DNA from: Ramicandelaber brevisporus
Lineage: Eukaryota > Kickxellomycota > Ramicandelaberales > Ramicandelaberaceae
Direction of reading: 5' to 3'
Assembly (NCBI GenBank): GCA_025201865.1
Contig: MU602688.1
Coordinates: 9,409 to 73,408 of the forward strand
DNA: 64,000 nt
Below are positions 32,489 to 41,524 of this stretch, piece by piece. The translations under genes and the position numbers were made by a program. The notes beneath the pieces were generated by a model. That model saw only the letters and a program-made list of their open reading frames with translations. It did no database searches and had not been told where the DNA came from. Positions within the stretch are counted from its first letter, which is position 1, and each line of letters begins with the position of its first letter.

Positions 32489-33895
32489 ATGAAAGTGCCT
32501 TTTATCGCGATATCACTGCTCAGCCTGCTCGCGTTGGTGCTAGCGGTTGATTACTACGCAGAAATGAGTCGCTTCAAATGCACTACAGAACGGTACTTGA
32601 CACCAGCAACTATTGATGAGATACAATCCATCGTCGCCTCCAGTCCGTCAGTACGCGTTGTAGGTGCTCGTCACTCGACATCCGAGATTATCTGTGCCAA
32701 TCCAGGTGGCACTGTGATCGACATGTCCTCCTTCACTTCCATCTCGGTTGATGCCAACACTCGCACAGCTACAGTGGGTGCTGGTGCTCTTTTGGTCAAT
32801 GTCCAGGCTGCACTGTTCGATCACGGCTTGTCTCTGATTCACACCACCGCGTTTGGTGGCATAACAATTGGCGGCGCGATTGGAACCGGCGCTCACGGCT
32901 CAAGTCTGATCCATCCTGGAACAATTGGCGACCTGGTTGTTGGACTGAAGATTGTGCGTGCAGATGGCTCGATTGCGACTGTCGCTGGAGATGAGCTGCG
33001 CTTCTATCGCCCTCATCTCGGCTTGCTCGGTGTCATCTACGAAGTTACTCTGCAGGCGGTTCCGCTGTTCAAAGTCAAGACTGTCATCACTGAGCATGAC
33101 CAAGACTCGGGTTTGTCAGACATGGTCAGTCGCGCTGCCAAGATCGACTCCTATCAAGTGATTTGGTATCCTCATAGCAAGAAGACCATCGTTCACACTG
33201 CACAGTATCTGCCATTGAGTGCATCTGGCAGCGGTGGCATGCTCAACTGGATTCCGACCTTGAGTGCTGTCGAACAAGTGCTTTATGGAATACTGTACAG
33301 CCTCGGTCCGCTTGTGTTCTGCTTCCTCGAAGATGAAACCGAAAAGTCTCATCTCGGCCATTCGCTATTCCACCCACCAATGCTTCTGGACAATGGCTCA
33401 TCTGCTACATCAGCAATTGGATATCCGCATCAGATGCTCATGTCGACATGCCCTAAAGACAAGTGCGGATGGGCATCAATCAAAATTACGACGGTTGGTG
33501 TTGCTGTGCCAATCTCAAGTGCTGCTCAAGCCATCGACATTGTTCGCGACATTTACGATCACCATCCTGAGTGCCTCCCACTCCAAGGCATCTTGTTTAG
33601 ATTTGTCAAGGGCACCACACCTACACTGGCGACAGCGGCAGCGGCAGTTGAGCGTGGTCAAGATACGTTACATATAGAGATTGACGTATCGCCAGGAAGT
33701 GATGGGCTGTCGCGTCCGTTTTATACAGAGCTTCGACGTCGTTTGGTGGACGAGGCTGGTGCGCGATTGCACTGGGGAAAGAACGAGGCGTTCAAGCGAG
33801 CCAACTTTGATGTGTCCGATTTCACAGCATACATGAAGTCTGTTGATCCAAATGGACGATTCCAGAATGACTGGTCACGAGCCGTCTTTGGTTGA
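32489..33895 (+). CDS. Aldonolactone-oxidase-like FAD-binding flavoprotein, membrane-anchored or secreted
   Basis: 468 aa from an ATG in a good A-rich context. The first 20 residues are a strong signal peptide or anchor. An FAD-binding PCMH fold follows: 'VRVVGARHSTSEIICANPGG' is where covalent-FAD His lies in the gulonolactone/arabinonolactone oxidase group, and 'GGAIGTGAHGSS' is the conserved pyrophosphate loop. The C-terminal ALO domain ends with 'ARLHWGKN', the family's substrate-side motif. The relatives oxidise sugar 1,4-lactones to ascorbate-type products with O2. Yeast Alo1 is mitochondrial and longer; this one enters the secretory route, so it may be a paralogue with another substrate. 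Stop TGA. Confidence 0.86.
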   Translation: MKVPFIAISLLSLLALVLAVDYYAEMSRFKCTTERYLTPATIDEIQSIVASSPSVRVVGARHSTSEIICANPGGTVIDMSSFTSISVDANTRTATVGAGALLVNVQAALFDHGLSLIHTTAFGGITIGGAIGTGAHGSSLIHPGTIGDLVVGLKIVRADGSIATVAGDELRFYRPHLGLLGVIYEVTLQAVPLFKVKTVITEHDQDSGLSDMVSRAAKIDSYQVIWYPHSKKTIVHTAQYLPLSASGSGGMLNWIPTLSAVEQVLYGILYSLGPLVFCFLEDETEKSHLGHSLFHPPMLLDNGSSATSAIGYPHQMLMSTCPKDKCGWASIKITTVGVAVPISSAAQAIDIVRDIYDHHPECLPLQGILFRFVKGTTPTLATAAAAVERGQDTLHIEIDVSPGSDGLSRPFYTELRRRLVDEAGARLHWGKNEAFKRANFDVSDFTAYMKSVDPNGRFQNDWSRAVFG

Positions 33896-34770
33896 ACTTC
33901 CTATTACTCTCGTTAGTGATTCTAAATTATGAACATCTTAGATGGGCATATTGCTAACGGCTGCTCAACCGTTTGTTGTTGACACTCATTACAATAGCTT
34001 GCCTTCACTCAATACAAATGTTGAAGTTCGATTCATCTAAAAAGAAGTATCTAAACTCAAGTCATATTCCCAATGATATCATAGCTCTAAATAAAGTTCA
34101 ATTTTGTTTTTTTTTCCATGCTCGGCTGTTCCATGCTCTCACGGTTTGACAATGAAATATCCGATCTAGCATAGAATCAATCTACCCAAGAACTGGTACC
34201 ACTGTTGTTGTTGTTTTTTTTCATTTTCGTTTTGGGCTGTATTTTTCTTATCGACTGTTCTTTTTTGTCAGCACTGCTGCTGCTGCTGCTGCTTACCCCC
34301 AAATGCAAGTGGTTAGATTGACTAGCTATTTTCTCACTGTACTGTGAACTGAGTTACAGTCTCTCCTACTCTCTGTAGACATGTATTGCATTCAACACAA
34401 TAAAAAAAGTGGATATATAGATGTTGGTAGAGAGGAGGAACCCGAGTCGGCCATGTCACGTCAACCACTCTCCAGCTTCAGCTCTTTGTATCACTCTCCA
34501 AAAAAAAACTTTTTTTTTATTCCTTCTCTTGCTCGCTGTCCAGAGTTCGGCATCACGAAACCGGAAACAGCTTCCATCGCCTGCACACAAGTTGACAGTA
34601 GTGACAAACCCTCATCCAGCCCTTTTGCATCAGTAGCACCAACGGCGACTAGCAACGACTGTGTGCGAAACGTTGGCACTAGTAGTGACATTATACAAGC
34701 TCGACTGACAGATTGAGTCGCGCCACACAGCTTGAAACCAGTGCTTCTTTTTGTACAAACCAGCTCAAAG
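33896..34770. promoter_or_regulatory. Upstream region of calcineurin A gene
   Basis: 875 bp with poly-T runs (34108-34117, 34213-34220, 34509-34518), a CTG run at about 34276-34292 and an A-rich run at 34500-34507. A 111-codon frame at 34381-34716 reads through the poly-A and poly-T runs and looks like leader sequence, not protein. No gene is supported. Confidence 0.5.
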
Positions 34771-36825
34771 ATGAGTTCAGTCCAAGCAGCATACAGCAAC
34801 GGCACAGGGCCGCACTCCTCTCCCGCTTCTTTTACACCAGCAGCGGCAGCAGCAACGAGGACAATTCCAAAGCCAGTGTACACCTCGGGAATTGAACGCC
34901 AAGTGCCAAGTGTCAGACCACTGGAGAGACGAGTGCCACTGGACTCGGAAGTGTTTCCCAATGGATTGCACAATCCACCAAACTACATTTTCCTCTCTCA
35001 GCACTTCCACGCTGAAGGCAGACTCACGCTCAACCAAGCACTTGCAATTGTCGAGCAAGGAACTCGATTGCTGTCTTCGGAGCCTACTCTGTTGGAATTG
35101 TACAGCTATCCAACAACAAACCCGAGGGCAACAAATGGAGCTGACTTCCAGCAGCGGCCTGGTTTAGCTAGCAAAAGAGTGGCAATTGTCGGTGACATTC
35201 ATGGACAGTATTACGATTTGCTGAAGATATTTAGAGTTGGAGGAGACTTGAACTCAACCACATATTTGTTTATGGGAGACTATGTCGACAGAGGAATGTT
35301 TGCAGTGGAATGTGTATTATTACTGTGGGCCATTAAGCTGAGCCATCCAAAGTCGTTCTTCATGCTGAGAGGAAACCATGAATCAAGAGCAATGACTTCT
35401 TACTTTACTTATAAAAAGGAATGCCTGTACAAGTATGGTGAACAGTTTTATGAAGCCTGCCTCAAGTCATTCGACACGCTGCCATTGGCTGCAGTGGTGG
35501 ATGGAAAGTACTTTTGTGTTCACGGTGGACTGTCTCCTCAACTAGTGACACTGGATGATGTTAGACAGTTGAACCGATTCCACGAGCCGCCTCACAGTGG
35601 GCTGTTGTGTGATTTGCTGTGGTCAGATCCATTGCAGCATTATGACTTGGACCAAAGTCAGCGAACATTTGTGGAAAACAATACTCGTGGTTGCTCTTAC
35701 TACTTTACATTCAACGCTGTTCGTGCATTTTTACAGCGAAACCAGCTGACAATGTTGATCAGAGCGCACGAGGCTCAACAGTATGGATATTCAGTGGGCA
35801 GAGATCGCTCAATGGTGACTATATTCTCAGCTCCAAACTACTTGGATACTCATGGCAATTATGGCGCAGTTATTGTAGTGGAGAAAGAGTTGTTTAACAT
35901 CCAGACGTTTAAGCATGTTGAGCATCCATTTGTATTATCCGACTTCAGAAATGCATTTACAATGAGTATGCCATTTGTGAACATGTGTGCATTGTCAATG
36001 TTGGCGGGAATACTGGATGTATGCTCTAATGAAGAATTGGAAAGTCCAGATGAGGAAGAGGATGGAGATATAGCAATTGATGGAATCGCAAACGACATGA
36101 GACTGATGCATCCATATGGTGATGCGCTTCCACAATCAGCTCCCGCTGTACCATGTGCTCCCGCTCCGCCGCCTCAGCTCACTCGCACTGGAACTGACGA
36201 AAGTTCATCTTCACTGTCATTCATGCGAAAATCTCGTCCACCAGCTCCAATAATACCTCTGCCATCGTCAATATCAGCACCAATTGCAAGTTATTTTATG
36301 CCAAATGCACCGATTGCTGCTTCTGCTGCTGCCGCTCCACCGCCGCCACCACCACCATCGGCTCCACCACAGCTTCCTCGTATTGAATCGCTTGCAGATG
36401 CTGGCAGGCAAGTGAGAAAACTACGCGAGATTGCGAATCAATTTGGATTGTTAGCTCAACAGTGCAGACAGAAGGTTGAAGAGCCTGATATCTCGAAAAT
36501 GCTGGGCAACCTTACACTCAGCACCTCATTCGATCAAAGCAGTCAAAGTGGATTGAGTGGCACCAGGAGTAGAAATGTATCAGCAAGGTCATCTGCGGCT
36601 TCGCTAAGGTCAATGGTATTTGGAGGCGGCAGTGTAGGAGATGACTCAAGTAGCATTGGCAGTTCTGTCGTAGTAGAAAATGTATCTCTGGAACCAATTG
36701 CGCCATTGTCACCCGTCGATAGAGTAACTAGCAATGTCATTGGTATACAAGACCAGACTGAGCGATTTGAACATGCAAGAAGGCTGGATATGATTAACGA
36801 AAGACGGCCTTCCTTCTCTAATTAA
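34771..36825 (+). CDS. CNA1: Calcineurin catalytic subunit A (PP2B)
   Basis: 684 aa from the ATG at 34771; the longer frame starts at TTG. This is the Ca2+/calmodulin-dependent Ser/Thr phosphatase. Metal-binding motifs are intact: GDIHGQ (D142, H144), GDYVDRG (D170), GNHES (N202, H203), and 'APNYLDTHGNYGAV'. The calcineurin-B-binding helix follows ('FTMSMPFVNMCALSMLAGIL'). A Pro/Ser-rich spacer of about 130 residues then precedes a calmodulin-binding-like helix ('QVRKLREIANQFGLLAQQ'). The autoinhibitory segment 'FEHARRLDMINERRP' lies at the extreme C-terminus. So the regulatory order is complete, with a longer linker than usual. The core differs from metazoan sequence at several normally fixed loops, for example 'YLDTHGNYG' for the usual 'YLDVYNNKA'. 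Confidence 0.95.
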   Translation: MSSVQAAYSNGTGPHSSPASFTPAAAAATRTIPKPVYTSGIERQVPSVRPLERRVPLDSEVFPNGLHNPPNYIFLSQHFHAEGRLTLNQALAIVEQGTRLLSSEPTLLELYSYPTTNPRATNGADFQQRPGLASKRVAIVGDIHGQYYDLLKIFRVGGDLNSTTYLFMGDYVDRGMFAVECVLLLWAIKLSHPKSFFMLRGNHESRAMTSYFTYKKECLYKYGEQFYEACLKSFDTLPLAAVVDGKYFCVHGGLSPQLVTLDDVRQLNRFHEPPHSGLLCDLLWSDPLQHYDLDQSQRTFVENNTRGCSYYFTFNAVRAFLQRNQLTMLIRAHEAQQYGYSVGRDRSMVTIFSAPNYLDTHGNYGAVIVVEKELFNIQTFKHVEHPFVLSDFRNAFTMSMPFVNMCALSMLAGILDVCSNEELESPDEEEDGDIAIDGIANDMRLMHPYGDALPQSAPAVPCAPAPPPQLTRTGTDESSSSLSFMRKSRPPAPIIPLPSSISAPIASYFMPNAPIAASAAAAPPPPPPPSAPPQLPRIESLADAGRQVRKLREIANQFGLLAQQCRQKVEEPDISKMLGNLTLSTSFDQSSQSGLSGTRSRNVSARSSAASLRSMVFGGGSVGDDSSSIGSSVVVENVSLEPIAPLSPVDRVTSNVIGIQDQTERFEHARRLDMINERRPSFSN

Positions 36826-36945
36826 CTTAACTTAACTTAACTTAACTCATGCCCGCCCTGCTTTATTAGAACTATTCTATTAATATTATTAGTATTGTTG
36901 TTGTTGTTGCTCTAAATTACACTTTATTCTCGCACTTGTTCACTG

Positions 36946-36983
36946 CAAACAAACAAACAAACAAACAAACAAACAAACAAACA
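36946..36983. repeat. (CAAA)n microsatellite
   Basis: About nine CAAA units lie immediately upstream (14 bp) of the small coiled-coil gene's ATG, probably in its leader. Confidence 0.92.
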
Positions 36984-36997
36984 ATCGCAAAAAGAAT

Positions 36998-37252
36998 ATG
37001 AGCAGCGATCAAGAGTTGTCAGAGCGCGATCAAGCTGTGCTAGAGGAGCTGCAGCTACTAGTGGCAACAGTTCGACAGCTGAACGAACGTCTCGAGCGAC
37101 TCAACACGATGACTGCGCCAGACGGTGCACTTGACAAGGCACGGAAAGCTGGCATTGAAGAAGCCGAACGATGCCTAGAGAGACTCATGCAGATACCTGC
37201 AATTGCTTCTGCCATAGCCGCTGCTGCTGCTACCGCTCAACAACAACAATAA
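36998..37252 (+). CDS. Small coiled-coil protein, unidentified
   Basis: 84 aa from an ATG. Residues about 5-38 have a strong heptad pattern ('DQAVLEELQLLVATVRQLNERLERLN'), then a Pro/Gly break, a second helix (45-70) and an Ala/Gln tail. No signal peptide or metal motif. The size and two-helix design resemble small subunits of helical complexes such as DASH or BLOC, but no residue-level signature confirms that. It sits between calcineurin A and PPCDC on the same strand, with a 173-bp upstream spacer. Confidence 0.65.
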   Translation: MSSDQELSERDQAVLEELQLLVATVRQLNERLERLNTMTAPDGALDKARKAGIEEAERCLERLMQIPAIASAIAAAAATAQQQQ

Positions 37253-37423
37253 CAGCGATAGCAGTGGCATCATCGTTCATTACAAACTCGTCAAGCGTCA
37301 GCCGATAGATAGACAGACATGTCACTCATCTTTCTGACTAATCCACTTTTTCTTACACTTTTTTTCTTCACTTTTTTTCTTCACCTTTCTTTCAAACACG
37401 TTTGCTTTTTTTCTGACCACGAA

Positions 37424-38086
37424 ATGACCGACTCGCCTGTGCTCATCAACGCCACGCCAGTGTCGTCCTCGGAGTCGATCACTAGTTCCAAGCCCGTATA
37501 CAACGTCCTCATCGCGGCAACTGGCAGTGTTGCATGCATTAAACTCTCCGAACTCCACTCCCTCCTAACTCGCGCCAGCAACTCTCAATACCGGATCCGC
37601 GTCAAGATAATCGCCACCGCTGCTGCGCTGCATTTCCTCGACCGCGACACCCGCCTACAGCTCGGCATTCTAACCGACGAAGACGAGACACGGACCTGGC
37701 AGAAACGCGGCGATCCCGTCTTGCACATTGAACTGCGCAAATGGGCAGATTTGGTGGTGGTTGCCCCACTATCAGCTAACACGCTTGCAAAGATTGCAAA
37801 TGGAATCTGTGATAACTTGGTGACAATGACACTGAGGGCGTGGGACATGAAGAGACCGAGAGTTATATGTCCGGCGATGAATACATTCATGTGGGATCAT
37901 CCACATACTGCAAAGCAGCTGGAGATGCTGGAGAAGGAATTGGGTTATGTACGAGTGGGACCAATTGTGAAGACGCTAATGTGTGGCGATACGGGCAATG
38001 GAGCAATGTCGACTCCACAACAGATTGCAGACAAAGTATTTGAGATTATTGATACAAAGATTGCAAATGAACATCCAGCAAATTAA
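37424..38086 (+). CDS. Phosphopantothenoylcysteine decarboxylase (PPCDC/HAL3-type flavoprotein)
   Basis: 220 aa from the ATG at 37424. It would decarboxylate 4'-phosphopantothenoylcysteine using FMN, a coenzyme A step. Motifs: 'VLIAATGSVACIK' FMN-binding loop, catalytic H101 in 'VLHIELRKWADLVVVAPLSANT', N153 in 'PAMNTFMW', and catalytic C187 in 'MCGDTGNGAM'. All residues expected of an active decarboxylase are present, unlike pure HAL3/SIS2-type regulators that lack the Cys. It is short, without the acidic tail of yeast Hal3. An in-frame ATG at 37319 would add 35 hydrophobic residues; I favour the internal start because the family is cytosolic. It converges on the polyQ orphan. Confidence 0.93.
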   Translation: MTDSPVLINATPVSSSESITSSKPVYNVLIAATGSVACIKLSELHSLLTRASNSQYRIRVKIIATAAALHFLDRDTRLQLGILTDEDETRTWQKRGDPVLHIELRKWADLVVVAPLSANTLAKIANGICDNLVTMTLRAWDMKRPRVICPAMNTFMWDHPHTAKQLEMLEKELGYVRVGPIVKTLMCGDTGNGAMSTPQQIADKVFEIIDTKIANEHPAN

Positions 38087-38190
38087 CACACGGACAGCTC
38101 TCTTTTGCTTTAATAAGTTAGATTCAACTTAAGTTAAGTTAATCAAATTAGATTATAATAGTTGATATAATACATGCTTTATCAATTGAG

Positions 38191-38850
38191 TCAGCGAGTT
38201 CTTTGACGTTTAGTAGTAGTATTAGTATTGGATTCTCGCGGTGCAGTTGATGCAGACACAGATGCAGATGTAGTTGTGCGAGTTGCTGTCGGTGTGGATT
38301 GATCCTGAGACGGTGTGATTGGACGCTGCCGCCTTTGCCTAGGACCTTCGGGAATTGACCTCGTTGATGAAGATGATTGCGGTGATGGAGCAGTTCTAGG
38401 TGTGGCTGTAGTGGGTGTTCTCCTTGGAGCAGTTAGTCCAGATACAGAAGAGGGCGATGTTGCAGATGGCAGCACTGAACGTGATTGCTGTGGATTTGAT
38501 GGACTTTGTCGATTTTGTTGCTGTTGTTGTCGTTGCTGTTGAGCCTGTTTAGACGGCCGTTGCTGCTGTTGCTGCTGTTGCTGTTGCTGCTGTTGTTGCT
38601 GAGACTTGTGCGCTGTCTGGGCCGATGTCTTTACTTGCCGCATGACACCCTTGATCAACAATGATTCCTCTGTGCAGTCGATGATGGCTGGAGCGACTGC
38701 GGACTCGTCAAACAGCTGTTTGTATGAATAAGTCGGCCGCTCCATTACGACAACTGTGCCGCTCTCGTCTTTACCCGACTTCCTGGAGTTGTCTATGTGT
38801 GCCTTTAGCTGTCTCATCAAGGCAGGATCCCTTGTCGGCCACGATGCCAT
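38191..38850 (-). CDS. PolyQ/Ser-Thr-rich orphan protein
   Basis: 219 aa from an ATG; stop TGA. Residues 1-75 look ordered ('MASWPTRDPALMRQLKAHI', 'YSYKQLFDESAVAPAIIDC'). A Gln tract follows, then Gln/Arg and Ser/Thr/Pro-rich sequence ending in a basic 'KRQRTR' that could be a nuclear signal. I do not recognise the N-terminal block. The gene is divergent from the SGNH-like gene with 212 bp between ATGs. Confidence 0.7.
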   Translation of the reverse strand: MASWPTRDPALMRQLKAHIDNSRKSGKDESGTVVVMERPTYSYKQLFDESAVAPAIIDCTEESLLIKGVMRQVKTSAQTAHKSQQQQQQQQQQQQQQRPSKQAQQQRQQQQQNRQSPSNPQQSRSVLPSATSPSSVSGLTAPRRTPTTATPRTAPSPQSSSSTRSIPEGPRQRRQRPITPSQDQSTPTATRTTTSASVSASTAPRESNTNTTTKRQRTR

Positions 38851-39062
38851 GTGTTGCAGAAGTTGCTTTTGCTTTTGCTTTACTGTTTGTGTTTATTGCT
38901 GTATGTCTTGCATGTCAATCAAGTCAAGTCAACTTTTGCGCTCGAGCCACACGATTGCAAGTTTTGGTCTGGTTTACTGCTCCCTTCCGCGATCTACACT
39001 CTCCCTTCGTCTCAACAAGTATAACACATACACGCACACGCACACACAAACACTCTCTCTGG

Positions 39063-40496
39063 ATGACGCGAAGTGGTGGAAGCGCTGTCAATCTTCCGGC
39101 TCGCTTGGTCCTCGGTGCCTTGTCATGGCTATACAACGCCGTGTACATGCTCTGGCTTGTATCCAACAACTGGCTCAACAAGCGACGGCCATTCCGCTCG
39201 GGAAGCGCCAAACTGCTCCACAAAATCTGCATAATTGGAGATGGACATGGGTATGGATATGGAGATTGGGTAGCACCCAGTATGCAGAGTGGATTGGCGT
39301 ACCATTTGATGATGGAGATGGAGACTAACGGGAAAATGAGACACAACTGGTATGTGTTGAACTGTGGAGTGTATGGCTCGACTTCCAGTGATTGGCTGCC
39401 ATTGAATGATGATGGAGAAACTGCACAGGAAGTGGCAGCAAGAGAGGCAGAAGCAGAAGAACAAAAGAAAAGAGAAGATGAGGCATCAAAGCCAAAGACA
39501 AAGAAGGAGATTGAAGCCATCATCAAGTCATCTCAGCTACGCCAGCGCCACGCTTCAAAGAGTCTACCAACCGACAATAGCGATAGTACCAGTGCAGACG
39601 TATCTACAAAGGATGCCACGGAAGACGAACAAGCTAAAGCTGCGGCAGAAAAGCCTGTTGCTCCAAAGCCACTTGGTCTTCTCAACAAGGTCCTCTCTTC
39701 GCCTGAGACTGCTGATGCTGAAATCTTTGTTATCATGCTTGGCTCTGAAGACTGCAATCCGGTTGAATACGCTCCAGCGATGTTTGGTGGACTGGGCAGT
39801 GACAAGGTTGCACTGGCGAATGTGCATGGCGGCCATCAGATTTTGCCAAGTACAACGTTCAAAAACATTGTGACGATTGCAGAGCATTTGGAGAAGCTGG
39901 GCAAACGAGTTGTAGTGACATCAGTGCCAAATCCAGAGGATTGGATCAGATTGAGATACAAGAAAGACCAAGAACAAAAGGCTAAAGATGCTGAGAGCAC
40001 GGCTCTTACTACAAATCAGCGGCAGCAACAATCACAGAAGCTGTTGGAAAAGTTGCCACCACGCACTGCGAGCAGATTGAAGAAGGCAGAGCGTCTCACC
40101 AAACAGCAAGCACCAGAAGAAGCATCAGAGTCCACCACCACAAAGAATGATTCAACTGAATCTGACTGGATTGAAACACTGCCCAATGGTCAGCCTCGCC
40201 TTGATGGCTCACTTCGCACTCTCAGCTTCAAGCAAATGCTCAATGCCAAGCTGGTTGCCCATTTTGAGGAGAAGGAGCGCCAGCGTATGGAGCTTCCACA
40301 GCCGCAGCGATCAGATCCACGCGTCAGATTTGGACCTCGTCTCGATCTATCAAACTACGAATATGACCGCAGCGACTTTTATTCTGCAGGTCATCGCCAC
40401 TTTAACTGGAGAGGATACAAGCGGGTCGCCAAAGATGTTCACGAGATGATTCAGGCTGATATTACGCGCATTGAGTTCTTAAGCATTCTCGGTTAA
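39063..40496 (+). CDS. SGNH-hydrolase-like protein lacking catalytic Ser, membrane-anchored
   Basis: 477 aa from the ATG at 39063. The frame is open back to 38724, but that part overlaps the divergent neighbour and passes a (CACA)-rich leader. Residues about 15-33 are a hydrophobic anchor. The SGNH blocks can be followed but are degenerate: block I reads 'ICIIGDGHGYGYGDW' with Gly61 where the nucleophilic Ser (GDS) should be; block II 'VLNCGVYGST'; block III 'VIMLGSEDC' where GxND is expected; block V 'HFNWRGYK' keeps the His. A charged Lys/Glu/Gln-rich region of about 100 residues is inserted between blocks II and III and a second one later. It probably folds like an SGNH hydrolase without normal hydrolase chemistry. 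Function unknown. Confidence 0.7.
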   Translation: MTRSGGSAVNLPARLVLGALSWLYNAVYMLWLVSNNWLNKRRPFRSGSAKLLHKICIIGDGHGYGYGDWVAPSMQSGLAYHLMMEMETNGKMRHNWYVLNCGVYGSTSSDWLPLNDDGETAQEVAAREAEAEEQKKREDEASKPKTKKEIEAIIKSSQLRQRHASKSLPTDNSDSTSADVSTKDATEDEQAKAAAEKPVAPKPLGLLNKVLSSPETADAEIFVIMLGSEDCNPVEYAPAMFGGLGSDKVALANVHGGHQILPSTTFKNIVTIAEHLEKLGKRVVVTSVPNPEDWIRLRYKKDQEQKAKDAESTALTTNQRQQQSQKLLEKLPPRTASRLKKAERLTKQQAPEEASESTTTKNDSTESDWIETLPNGQPRLDGSLRTLSFKQMLNAKLVAHFEEKERQRMELPQPQRSDPRVRFGPRLDLSNYEYDRSDFYSAGHRHFNWRGYKRVAKDVHEMIQADITRIEFLSILG

Positions 40497-40621
40497 ATAA
40501 AAAAATAGTGATAATAATAATAGCACTTCTCGTTAAATCTGACTCATTTCATTCTTATAAACCTTACTAATGTTATTACTGTTATTAGTAGTAAAAACTA
40601 ATAGTTAACCGATTTATATAG

Positions 40622-41371
40622 TTAGACCAAAGTGAGCTGGTTCTTTTGTTCGTCGATATCGTTCGACAAGAATCGGAAAGACACTGGGTTCTGTTTCAAC
40701 GACTCATTCGACAATTGCGGCCACTTTGTCTCAATTGTCTTCTTGACACCTTCGAACAGCACACGATTGCCCTCAGAACTCAGGTGCACTCCATCCGTCA
40801 CATACTTCTCTAGTAACTGATTCTTCACGTTTGCATCATCTTTTACAGCCGCATTGAAATCAAACACTGCCAAAGTGCTTTCACCATCAACGATACCTTG
40901 GGCTGCAATATCTGCAACAATCTGCTTGATGCACGCTCCATAGCGCTTTGCATTTGCATCTTTACGTGTACTGGCTTCCAGCATCGTCTCAACAATTGGT
41001 CCTGGAGTAATCACAATGATTTTGGCATCAGGAACGCGCTCGTGAACCAGGCGGATGATGGTGTACATATTTTGCCGATACTCAGTCTCGGGCACGTGCT
41101 GAGGACAGTCCTCGGTGGTAGCATCGTTTGTACCGTAAAAGATGGTCACCAGCTTCGTCTTGGCTGCTTCTGGCGAGCCGGCGGCTGGAAGGTATTGGGG
41201 AGTGGTAATGCGCGCTTGGCGAGTGGTGTGGCCATTAGAGCCGCGGTTTAAAACATTGAGACGGCGCTGGTAGTAGTCGGAAAGCGCAGCAACCCAGCCG
41301 CCGTGCTCGACGCTGAAGCCCATCTGCGTGATGGAGTCGCCCAGCAAGATTGCGTAGTCGTGTTGGAACAT
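40622..41371 (-). CDS. IAH1: IAH1-type SGNH esterase
   Basis: 249 aa from the ATG at 41371; the longer frame starts at GTG. Canonical SGNH/GDSL hydrolase: block I 'LLGDSITQMGF', block II 'NRGSNGHTTRQA', block III 'IFYGTNDATT', block V 'DGVHLSSEGN'. All four catalytic positions (Ser, Gly, Asn, Asp-His) are present. Yeast Iah1 (238 aa) hydrolyses isoamyl acetate and related esters, and length and motifs agree. It converges on the SGNH-like gene (125 bp between frames) and lies 153 bp downstream of the SIW14-like gene on the same strand. Confidence 0.92.
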   Translation of the reverse strand: MFQHDYAILLGDSITQMGFSVEHGGWVAALSDYYQRRLNVLNRGSNGHTTRQARITTPQYLPAAGSPEAAKTKLVTIFYGTNDATTEDCPQHVPETEYRQNMYTIIRLVHERVPDAKIIVITPGPIVETMLEASTRKDANAKRYGACIKQIVADIAAQGIVDGESTLAVFDFNAAVKDDANVKNQLLEKYVTDGVHLSSEGNRVLFEGVKKTIETKWPQLSNESLKQNPVSFRFLSNDIDEQKNQLTLV

Positions 41372-41524
41372 GATAGTACTGAGAAAGTTTGCAGTTTTTC
41401 GCGGGTGACAACCTTTGCAGCGAATGAGAACAATTGGCTGCTCTGCATCTGCTGAGAACAAATCCCGTCTCACTGTGTAAAGAGAGAAATAAAAAACACT
41501 GACAACGTGGGAAAGTAGGGATAT

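Noticed and set aside
34381-34716. 111-codon frame upstream of calcineurin A
   Set aside because: Reads through poly-A and poly-T runs, no ordered composition; most likely leader sequence.
38724-39062. N-terminal extension of the SGNH-like frame
   Set aside because: It overlaps the coding start of the divergent polyQ gene and includes an Arg-Thr/His-Thr repeat from a CACACG tract; the ATG at 39063 gives a clean anchored N-terminus.
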